This document shows positions 1-6,225 of a stretch of DNA of 9,706 nucleotides, piece by piece. The first letter of the stretch is position 1. Each line of letters opens with the position of its first letter. Position numbers and translations under genes: made by a program. Source of the DNA: Candidatus Gerdarchaeota archaeon (GTDB lineage: Archaea > Asgardarchaeota > Heimdallarchaeia > JABLTI01); NCBI GenBank assembly GCA_016839405.1, contig JAEOUJ010000090.1:1-9706 (forward strand), given 5' to 3'. A model generated the notes under the pieces. That model had not been told where the DNA came from. It was given only the letters and a program-made list of their open reading frames with translations, and ran no database searches.

Positions 1-1088
1 CCATCACGTGGACCCATTAATAAATCAATGTGAGCCATCTCTGGACGGTCTCCACCAAAGAATCCTTCACCAACTAATAGTTTGTTCTGAAGGATTGTTT
101 CAGCTGTGACATCGACTTGACCAAATCGTTCTTCGATTTTTTCTGGTGCTTCTGGAATTGCAACAATTGGTTCAACTTTAATTTTACCAATACGTTCTAA
201 TTCTAACTGCAATTCTGATCTTAATTCATGGCTAATGCTACCACCAATCTCTAGTGGCAACCTTGGTTTTCGAACCTTAATACCCATTAAATTAAGAGCT
301 ATTTTGGTTCCAGCAGCGCCTGTTTTAACGATTATTCGTGTAATTTTGTGAATTTCCATTTCTGTTTTTCTTGCTTCTTCAAGTTTTCCTTGTTCTATCA
401 ATTTCTTTATTTTCATCCAGTAATCGCCTATAAAATTAGCAGAAGCGAGTATACACCCATCAACACCTGCTGCTAGGGCAGGTAAAACTATTTCATCCCA
501 ACCACATAGGATTTTGAAATCAGGTGCAACAGGTTTTACTCGTTCAAGTATTTCCATTAAATAAGCCATGTTTCCCCAAGAACATTTCATACCGACAATA
601 TTTTCATGTTCTACAGCCAAATCTTCAACTACCATTCTTGGTAAGATTACGTCTGTAAGAGCTGGAAGTTGATAAAGCATTATTGGCATGTCAACTTGAT
701 TAGCTATTTCAGAAAAATGCTGATATAATCCTCTTTGAGAAGGTTTCATATAATAAGGTGTTACAATTAAGGAAGCATCAGCTCCTACATCTTTAGCATG
801 TTTAGTCATTTCAATTGTTCGTTTTGTTCCACTAGTACCAGTTCCTGCGATAACATCTACTTTATTATCAGCTTCATCTACTGCTATTTCTATTACTCTT
901 TTCTGTTCTTCCCAGAATAGAGATGAAAACTCACCAGTAGATCCTGCAGGAACAATACCAGTTACACCTAAATCATCTATTACAAATCGAATAAGTTTTC
1001 GATAAGCTTCTTCATCAATTTCATCTTTTTTTGTAAAAGGAGTTACAAGCGCAGGGCTTACTCCTCCAGGAACAAATTTCTTTCCCAA
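1..1088 (-). CDS. DapA/NAL-family class I aldolase fused to a formaldehyde-activating enzyme (Fae) domain, C-terminus cut by window edge
   Basis: The reading frame is open from a TTG at 1088 to the window edge (362 codons). Residues 1-302 form a complete DapA/N-acetylneuraminate-lyase TIM barrel: GSTGE pyruvate-binding motif at 49-53, TPYY at 110-113, catalytic-type Tyr139, Schiff-base Lys168 in VGMK, and CGWDE at 195-199. The Arg that DHDPS uses for aspartate semialdehyde (Arg138 in E. coli, in YNVPxRT) is Leu144 here (YQLPALT), so true DHDPS activity is unlikely. A Pro/Glu-rich linker (about 303-332) follows. Residues 333-362 then match the Fae N-terminus: LLVGEGFFGG and EMAHIDLLMGPRDG, with His353 at the position of the catalytic His of Fae. 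About 140 Fae residues would lie beyond the edge. The TTG start is chosen because an AAGGAG site lies 10 nt upstream and an in-frame TGA closes the frame just before it. It is the second gene of an operon, 19 bp after the upstream stop. The substrate is unknown; an aldolase handling formaldehyde is an inference. Confidence 0.85.
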   Translation of the reverse strand, partial: MGKKFVPGGVSPALVTPFTKKDEIDEEAYRKLIRFVIDDLGVTGIVPAGSTGEFSSLFWEEQKRVIEIAVDEADNKVDVIAGTGTSGTKRTIEMTKHAKDVGADASLIVTPYYMKPSQRGLYQHFSEIANQVDMPIMLYQLPALTDVILPRMVVEDLAVEHENIVGMKCSWGNMAYLMEILERVKPVAPDFKILCGWDEIVLPALAAGVDGCILASANFIGDYWMKIKKLIEQGKLEEARKTEMEIHKITRIIVKTGAAGTKIALNLMGIKVRKPRLPLEIGGSISHELRSELQLELERIGKIKVEPIVAIPEAPEKIEERFGQVDVTAETILQNKLLVGEGFFGGDRPEMAHIDLLMGPRD

Positions 1089-1098
1089 ACAAATTCAT

Positions 1099-1104
1099 CT
1101 CCTT
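1099..1104 (-). promoter_or_regulatory. Shine-Dalgarno site deciding the TTG start of the aldolase-Fae gene
   Basis: AAGGAG on the minus strand lies 10 nt before the TTG at 1088 and just after the TGA of the upstream gene (1108-1110). An ATG at 1096-1098 sits directly against this site, but its frame is not the aldolase frame and soon closes. The TTG is therefore the supported start. Confidence 0.7.
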
Positions 1105-1107
1105 AAT

Positions 1108-2400
1108 TCATTTTTTATGTAATTTTTGCGCAGCTTTGAATGTTAGCTTATTTTTGGTTAAACTTGCAGCTGTCACATTAAGAGCATGATGCTTGTCTAA
1201 ATAATTTGTTAACATATGATCCCAATCTCCAGCTTCTATCACTTCCGCTTTATCACGGAAATAATCAAGAATATCTGATTGGTGTTCTCGTGTTTCTTCT
1301 ATAGCCAGTTTTCCGCCTTCATGTTTAGCACTAACATTCTTTACACTCTTAGCTAAATCTATTAATTCCTCTGTTCTATCATATGGTTGACGAACAATAC
1401 TCTTCCATGTTTCTGTTATGTGATGTTCAAATCGAACAATATCCTCAAATCCAAAATCCTTTCGAAACTCAGCAGTAATTTCCATTGTTTTGTTATTTAC
1501 TGAATTAGATAAATTAAAACCAATTAATGGACTTGTACCATCTTCTCTACTAAAGAGTTTAGCTGTCATAAGTGTCCAAAAGCAAGAATATGGATTATCA
1601 TTTCCCATAAAGACTGATATTTTGTATTCTATATCTATTCCTAGTTTGTATAACATATACCCAAGAATTACTGTTCCTGGATTAATATTTAAAGCTGATT
1701 GAATCCCATAGTTTGTGTAATAATATAAGAATTCATCAACCCATTTTAATGCATAATCATTTGGTTGACCAACGCCACCGAAATATCCTGTTATTGTTGC
1801 AGGTCCACCTAAGTGTATATTTACAGGTAAACCATCAGGTCCGGGAGCTGTTCCTTTTGTATCTAAAGTTTCTACACAAGAAGCACCTATAAGCTGCATC
1901 GCAGCTGTCATTGCAAGTAGATCACCATCTTCTTCTTGTTCTTTCATTTTACGAACACGTATAAATCTTCCAGGCATTAAATCTTGATTTTTAATTGCTT
2001 GTTTACTTTGAGCAACAAAAAATGGGAAATATTGACAAGCACTAATCTCAAGAGTCACAGCAAATGAGTCATCCCATTTAACCTCATCAGCAGCTTTACC
2101 TAAGATTTTTCGTCGATAATCTGCAATACTTATGAAAGCTTCTTTGTCTCGTTGTTCTACTAACCAAGTTAAATCTTTTACATAATCAGGATTTTTCTTT
2201 TCTAATCTGGTTAATAAATTATCAACTTTACGAGCCTCAATTGCTTTCTTATTGATTTCATCTACGCCACCATATTTTTCAATAATAGCTAAAAGATCAT
2301 CTATTAATTGATTATCTTTTTTCTCTAAGAAATCATTAATAGCTTTAAGTCTATCATCTGGAATAAGTAATTTCTTTTTTAGATCAGTCAAGGTTTTCAC
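1108..2400 (-). CDS. Unrecognised conserved-looking protein (about 430 aa), operon partner of the aldolase-Fae fusion
   Basis: I do not recognise a named family. The protein is soluble, with no signal peptide or membrane segment. The N-terminal ~100 residues are helical and charged. A denser core follows with strings typical of an enzyme: PGRFIRVRKMKEQEEDGD (143-160), HLGGPATITGYFGGVGQPND (196-215), NINPGT (238-243), FMGNDNPYS (264-272), GFNLSNSVNN (294-303), HHITETWKS (326-334), AKHEGG (358-363) and REHQSDILDYF (371-381). Many conserved-type His, Glu, Asp and Gly residues in alternating strand/helix order would suit an alpha/beta barrel, but that is inference. Only three Cys occur, with no Fe-S pattern. 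The longest frame begins with GTG at 2400, directly preceded by TAG. A TTG at 2391 is the better start, since AGGTGA lies 5 nt before it; the first three residues are then not translated. It ends 19 bp before the aldolase-Fae gene, so the two are very likely co-transcribed and functionally linked. Confidence 0.85.
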   Translation of the reverse strand: MKTLTDLKKKLLIPDDRLKAINDFLEKKDNQLIDDLLAIIEKYGGVDEINKKAIEARKVDNLLTRLEKKNPDYVKDLTWLVEQRDKEAFISIADYRRKILGKAADEVKWDDSFAVTLEISACQYFPFFVAQSKQAIKNQDLMPGRFIRVRKMKEQEEDGDLLAMTAAMQLIGASCVETLDTKGTAPGPDGLPVNIHLGGPATITGYFGGVGQPNDYALKWVDEFLYYYTNYGIQSALNINPGTVILGYMLYKLGIDIEYKISVFMGNDNPYSCFWTLMTAKLFSREDGTSPLIGFNLSNSVNNKTMEITAEFRKDFGFEDIVRFEHHITETWKSIVRQPYDRTEELIDLAKSVKNVSAKHEGGKLAIEETREHQSDILDYFRDKAEVIEAGDWDHMLTNYLDKHHALNVTAASLTKNKLTFKAAQKLHKK

Positions 2401-2402
2401 CT
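2397..2402 (-). promoter_or_regulatory. Shine-Dalgarno-like AGGTGA overlapping the GTG, favouring TTG at 2391
   Basis: AGGTGA on the minus strand matches the GGAGGTGA type of ribosome-binding site and precedes TTG (2389-2391) by 5 nt. It contains the GTG that would otherwise be taken as the start. No comparable site precedes that GTG. TTG starts with Shine-Dalgarno sites are used elsewhere in the window, which supports this reading. Confidence 0.5.
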
Positions 2403-2489
2403 AAAAAATACTTTAGTTTCATTTTATGGAATAAAACATAACCTAAAAAATTTTCTTCTAACCAATCAAAAAAGAGTTTATATTAATTA

Positions 2490-4526
2490 TTATTCAACAA
2501 CTTTTTCTGGACATTGTGGTATATAGTCTTTAAAATGGTCTTCCTTTAATTCATTTGCTTTCAAAAAACACATATCAACAATTTCTCTTTTACCTGTATG
2601 ATAACTTTTTTCCACAGCATATGCTCGTAACCAGATATGATCATTTAATTTAGATAAAATTAGTTCTTCAATAAGTTTCTCTTTTAATTTTAAATTCTTA
2701 TCAAATAGAAAGCCAATTTTTTGATTAATACCTCTAATTCCAAAAAAATAATTACTTGAAGTGGGTTGTTTCAATAAATCTTTTTTCATCTTTTCCTTAA
2801 AATCTTGAAATTCTTTTGCTTGCTGATCTGTCATAAAAACTTCATTTGGTGGAACATATATTGTTGTATATATTCTTGTATTCCAATTTTTACATATATT
2901 TTCTATATCATAGACTGCATTTTTCCTTTTCCAGTAAAAGAATGGTCTAGTTGTACCTCCATGTCTTCCATTGACTAAATAAGTTGTTTCCATCCATTTT
3001 GATCTTTGATAAATATGATCATGTCCATTAAAAACCATATCAACACCATATTTCCTAAATAATGGAGTTAAATATGATTGCGCTTTTTCATCATTTCCAC
3101 TATTAAACCCTCTGCCCCAAAAACCTAAACTCATTATTGCTGAATGAAGAAAAACAAAGCAAAATTGAGGAATATTTTCTCCATTATTGACTTTTTCTCG
3201 CCAATTTTTTAGGTCTTGTTCTAACCATATCCACTGTTCTGAATTACAATCAATTTCATATTTACCCCAACCACTTCCATTACTATCAAGAAAAATGGCA
3301 TGTATATTTCCCTGGTCAATTGAATACCAATGATCTGGCAAATTTCCAGAACTTGAATTTGGATTAGTAATAAAACGGTGCCAATAACGACAGTCTTCTT
3401 CAAATCCGCCAATCATATTCCCTCTCCCTCTACCTCCACAATAATAATCATGATTACCAATACATGTTAGCAATGGTACATGATTCCATAACACCGAGCA
3501 TCTCTTAAATAAATCAATCCAGTATTCAGAATAAGAAGCATTTTCTGTAATATCACCTGTAGCTATTGATAAAGAATAACCTTCACCAAATGTGATTTCT
3601 TGCTCAGTTGATGCTATACCATTGAAAACCTTTGCTAATTCAAGATTTCCAGAAATTGATTTACTTTTCACTCTACCTCGCATAAATTTAGCTTTTCTTC
3701 CTCCATGCAAATCTGAACTAACTGTTATGAATAAAGGTTTGTTTGCTTCATCTAAATTAAATGATGTTCTAAAAGACATCATATTTGTAGAAGCAAATAG
3801 TCTTTTTGTTTTTTTATCATAGCATTCAATTCTATACCAATATTTGGAATTTGGTAACAAATTAGTAATTAGACCAATAAAAAGTGCTTGAGCTGAATTT
3901 TCTTCATCATCTTGTAAATTAGAAGAGTGTATTAAAGGAAATATTCCATGTAGAATTTTATCATTATTGAAAACTATTATTTTATTTTCAGCTATTTCTT
4001 CATTTTTATCATTTAGGAATTTATTAAGCTGATTCTCTTCTAAATAACCCCAATTAATTACAATTTTCACCAACATCTTACTATTAAAGGCATCTAATCT
4101 TTGCAAATAGATCATATCTGGAACAAAATCAATATCAATTTTTTTAATGTCAAAATCAGCAAATTTATCTGATGGATATTTTTTGATTATATCGGATTTT
4201 TCTATTGTTTGATAAATTAAAGGTGAAAGCTCTGGCTTACTAAATAATTTTCGTTTTGGTTCTTTTAATGGAATTCCTTTTCTGATAGCTTGAGCAATCA
4301 TTTGAGGAGCTAAACCAGGTTTTAATGATTTAATTCTAAATTGTTTACTTTTTGATGAAGCTAAGAATTTTTCGCGTTTCTTTTTCTTTCTATACCTTTC
4401 TCTTTTGTTTTTTAAAAAATAATTTTCTAATTTTAAAGCATAATCTTTTGAAATTTGGTTAACTAAATTTAAAATTAAACTCTCATCTTCCTTGAAATTA
4501 TTAGTAATATCAAGCATTTTTACCAT
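2490..4526 (-). CDS. Calcineurin-like metallophosphoesterase, purple acid phosphatase-like, with long N- and C-terminal extensions
   Basis: This 678-aa protein carries all metal-site blocks of the calcineurin-like phosphoesterase superfamily in order: Asp272-x-His274 (SSDLHGG), Gly324-Asp325 (ATGD), Gly357-Asn-His-Asp360 (GNHD), His461 (FVFLHS) and GHDH at 501-504. Such enzymes hydrolyse phosphate esters with a two-metal centre. Before the catalytic domain, residues about 185-256 look like the beta-rich fibronectin-III-type domain of purple acid phosphatases, ending in YWYRIECYDKKTKR and a SFRTS strand. The N-terminal 110 residues are strongly basic (RYRKKKKREK at 45-54) and the C-terminal ~140 residues are an unassigned extension. 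There is no signal peptide or membrane segment, so it should be cytoplasmic, unlike most purple acid phosphatases. No Shine-Dalgarno site precedes the ATG at 4526; with a TATA-like box about 29 nt upstream the mRNA may be leaderless. A second in-frame ATG is at 4517. The substrate cannot be told from sequence. Confidence 0.88.
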   Translation of the reverse strand: MVKMLDITNNFKEDESLILNLVNQISKDYALKLENYFLKNKRERYRKKKKREKFLASSKSKQFRIKSLKPGLAPQMIAQAIRKGIPLKEPKRKLFSKPELSPLIYQTIEKSDIIKKYPSDKFADFDIKKIDIDFVPDMIYLQRLDAFNSKMLVKIVINWGYLEENQLNKFLNDKNEEIAENKIIVFNNDKILHGIFPLIHSSNLQDDEENSAQALFIGLITNLLPNSKYWYRIECYDKKTKRLFASTNMMSFRTSFNLDEANKPLFITVSSDLHGGRKAKFMRGRVKSKSISGNLELAKVFNGIASTEQEITFGEGYSLSIATGDITENASYSEYWIDLFKRCSVLWNHVPLLTCIGNHDYYCGGRGRGNMIGGFEEDCRYWHRFITNPNSSSGNLPDHWYSIDQGNIHAIFLDSNGSGWGKYEIDCNSEQWIWLEQDLKNWREKVNNGENIPQFCFVFLHSAIMSLGFWGRGFNSGNDEKAQSYLTPLFRKYGVDMVFNGHDHIYQRSKWMETTYLVNGRHGGTTRPFFYWKRKNAVYDIENICKNWNTRIYTTIYVPPNEVFMTDQQAKEFQDFKEKMKKDLLKQPTSSNYFFGIRGINQKIGFLFDKNLKLKEKLIEELILSKLNDHIWLRAYAVEKSYHTGKREIVDMCFLKANELKEDHFKDYIPQCPEKVVE

Positions 4527-4550
4527 TTTAATAATTGTAATGATAACTTA

Positions 4551-4560
4551 ATTATATTTT
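4551..4560 (-). promoter_or_regulatory. TATA-like box for the metallophosphoesterase gene (possible leaderless promoter)
   Basis: AAAATATAAT on the minus strand is centred about 29 nt before the ATG at 4526, the spacing expected of an archaeal TATA box when transcription begins at or next to the start codon. There is no ribosome-binding site between box and ATG. The region is AT-rich throughout, so chance occurrence is a real possibility. A second TATA-like stretch lies near 4581-4595. Confidence 0.35.
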
Positions 4561-4601
4561 GAAAAAAAAATGACTGATAAGTTAAATATAAAAAGAGAAT
4601 T

Positions 4602-5375
4602 CTAATCATTCTCTTCTTTATCTTCTTCATGTATATGATAATAATAGCTATAGCCTTTGAATAAATCCCAGAATTTCGAATTATTTATGTCTACATAGAG
4701 TAAATTCTTGAATGTATCCATTGCATAATCATAATTTCTTAATGCAAGCTCATTAAATCCTTTATAATAAAGAACTACTGGATCATCTGGAGATAGATTA
4801 AATGCAAATAGGAAATATTCTTCAGCTCTTTGAAGATTTCCTAAATAATGATGACATATTGCTATAAAATAAGGAATATTGAAATTGCTTTCCTTTATTT
4901 CATCACTATTGAAATTCTCCATTATTCCATCAAAGATAATCAATGCTTTATCCCAATTATTATTCTCAAATTCCAATAAGCCTTGGTAATAAATACTTGG
5001 TAGAAATTTTTCATTCAAATTTGTTGCTTTTTTAAGATTCTTCAAAGCATCTTTTTTCTTATTTTGTAACATTTTTGTATAACCAATATAATAAAAACCG
5101 AAGTGACTTTTAGGATATTTTTTAGAGAAATCTTCAAAGCATTCTAGAGCTGATTCCAATTTATTTTCTTCTATGAAACTTATACCATCAAGTAAAAGTG
5201 TATCATCAACATCTCCCAAATCTTCCTTCGTAGGAGATTTAGTTTTAGGTATTATTGGTTTTGCTGTTGTTTTCTTTTTGCTTGGTTCAGTTGATTTAGT
5301 CGTTTTTTTGATTGTTTCTTTTTTAGTTGTTTTTGAATTCTTTTCAGTTTTCTTTGATTTTTTATCTTTAGACAT
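4602..5375 (-). CDS. TPR-repeat protein with Lys/Thr-rich N-terminal tail
   Basis: This 257-aa protein has two parts. Residues 1-50 are a low-complexity tail of Lys, Thr, Ser and a few Pro (for example KKTTAKPIIPK), reminiscent of histone-H1-like or nucleic-acid-binding tails. Residues about 56-245 hold tandem helical pairs of the tetratricopeptide type, near 58-90, 92-125, 127-158, 168-197 and 199-232. TPR signature spacing is visible in FYYIGYTKMLQNKKKDALKN and in YFIAICHHYLGNLQRAEEYF. TPRs are protein-binding scaffolds; the partner is unknown. The C-terminus is acidic (EEDKEEND). The ATG at 5375 is chosen over an in-frame TTG at 5390 because GGAGTG (5383-5388) lies just upstream of the ATG and overlaps that TTG. 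The gene is in the same direction as its neighbours, 136 bp after the SDR gene and 75 bp before the phosphoesterase gene, so it may have its own promoter. Confidence 0.85.
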   Translation of the reverse strand: MSKDKKSKKTEKNSKTTKKETIKKTTKSTEPSKKKTTAKPIIPKTKSPTKEDLGDVDDTLLLDGISFIEENKLESALECFEDFSKKYPKSHFGFYYIGYTKMLQNKKKDALKNLKKATNLNEKFLPSIYYQGLLEFENNNWDKALIIFDGIMENFNSDEIKESNFNIPYFIAICHHYLGNLQRAEEYFLFAFNLSPDDPVVLYYKGFNELALRNYDYAMDTFKNLLYVDINNSKFWDLFKGYSYYYHIHEEDKEEND

Positions 5376-5453
5376 AACTTTACACTCCAAGCAAAATTGT
5401 TGCTACTTGAATCTTTTAATTTTAACTAAACAATTTCTTTTAAACGAATAGTG

Positions 5454-5466
5454 TTTTTTATAATTA
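5454..5466 (-). promoter_or_regulatory. TATA-like box upstream of the TPR gene
   Basis: TAATTATAAAAAA on the minus strand lies in the 136-bp gap after the SDR gene, about 80 nt before the TPR start codon. It would place a transcript start near 5430 with a leader of roughly 55 nt that carries the GGAGTG ribosome-binding site. The match is to a generic archaeal TATA box in an AT-rich region. Confidence 0.28.
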
Positions 5467-5511
5467 AACATTTTGAAAGAAAACTTAGTTAAATTCATAT
5501 GTTTTTTATTT

Positions 5512-6213
5512 CTATTGATTACTAGGCATGATATAAATTAAATCAATATTTGACGTTCTAGATTGTTCTATAATAAATCTAGCAGCTTTTGCAATATCAT
5601 CTGATGCAAGCATTTTTGATCTATCGACATCTTTACCATCAAACCAAGGTGTATTTACAGAACCAGGATTTATTGTTGCTGCTTTTACATTAGTTCCTTT
5701 CAATTCATCACGTAAGCACCAGACCATTGCTTGCACAGCATGTTTGGTTCCAGCGTATAATGAGGCTCTTGCACCTGTTTTTATTCCTAAATTTGATGAA
5801 ATGACGATTATTTGTCCTGTGTTTCTTTTTTTCATATTTGGAAGGGTTTTTTTTATCCAAAGAAAAACTCCTTTAACATTCGTATCAAATTGTTGATCAT
5901 ATTGATCTTCAGTTAAATCTTCAAAATTGCCAAAAAAACCTATGCCAGCACTAGCTACTAACACATCAATTTTTCCTTCAAATGCTTGTTCAATAAATCC
6001 ATATAAACGATCTATATCCTTTGAATTTCCAACATCACCGACTGCAAAATGAACTTCACACCCCATCTTGTCTATTTTTTCTGCAACAATTGTTAATCTT
6101 TCTGAATTTCTTGCTGTCAAAAAGAAATTATGTTTATCTTTAGACATTTCTAATGCTATTGCCTCTCCAATTCCACTTGAAGCGCCAGTAATAACAATAT
6201 TTAATTTTTTCAT
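5512..6213 (-). CDS. Short-chain dehydrogenase/reductase (classical SDR), substrate unknown
   Basis: At 233 aa this matches the usual size of classical SDRs, which are NAD(P)(H)-dependent oxidoreductases with a Rossmann fold. Visible motifs are the cofactor-binding TGASSGIG at 9-16, Asp60 in VGDV, the NNAG-equivalent ASAG at 87-90, Asn112 in TNVKG, Ser139/Ser140 (VISS), the catalytic YxxxK pair Tyr153/Lys157 in YAGTK, and INPGSVNTPW at 181-190. Arg35 after the second strand (TARNSERL) hints at NADPH preference. The NNAG motif is degenerate in its first Asn positions. The ATG at 6213 begins right at the Rossmann strand; only a weak TAGGTTAG lies upstream. It starts 12 bp after the stop of the peptidase T gene, so the two are likely co-transcribed, though no metabolic link is evident. 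The family is certain, the substrate is not. Confidence 0.92.
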   Translation of the reverse strand: MKKLNIVITGASSGIGEAIALEMSKDKHNFFLTARNSERLTIVAEKIDKMGCEVHFAVGDVGNSKDIDRLYGFIEQAFEGKIDVLVASAGIGFFGNFEDLTEDQYDQQFDTNVKGVFLWIKKTLPNMKKRNTGQIIVISSNLGIKTGARASLYAGTKHAVQAMVWCLRDELKGTNVKAATINPGSVNTPWFDGKDVDRSKMLASDDIAKAARFIIEQSRTSNIDLIYIMPSNQ

Positions 6214-6225
6214 TTCGATTCTAAC

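Noticed and set aside
1490..1702. Plus-strand open frame of 70 codons inside the unknown 430-aa gene
   Set aside because: It lies fully antisense to a well-supported gene with coherent motifs, has no ribosome-binding site and no recognisable protein features.
2442..2473. T-runs on the minus strand after the phosphoesterase gene as terminator
   Set aside because: CTTTTTTG and ATTTTTTAG could stop archaeal transcription, but such runs are common in this AT-rich DNA and no hairpin supports them.
3221..3412. Minus-strand open frame of 63 codons overlapping the phosphoesterase gene in another frame
   Set aside because: Entirely inside the catalytic domain of the phosphoesterase, without a start signal.
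5383..5390. TTG at 5390 as the start of the TPR gene
   Set aside because: It overlaps the likely ribosome-binding site GGAGTG (5383-5388), which is well placed for the ATG at 5375.
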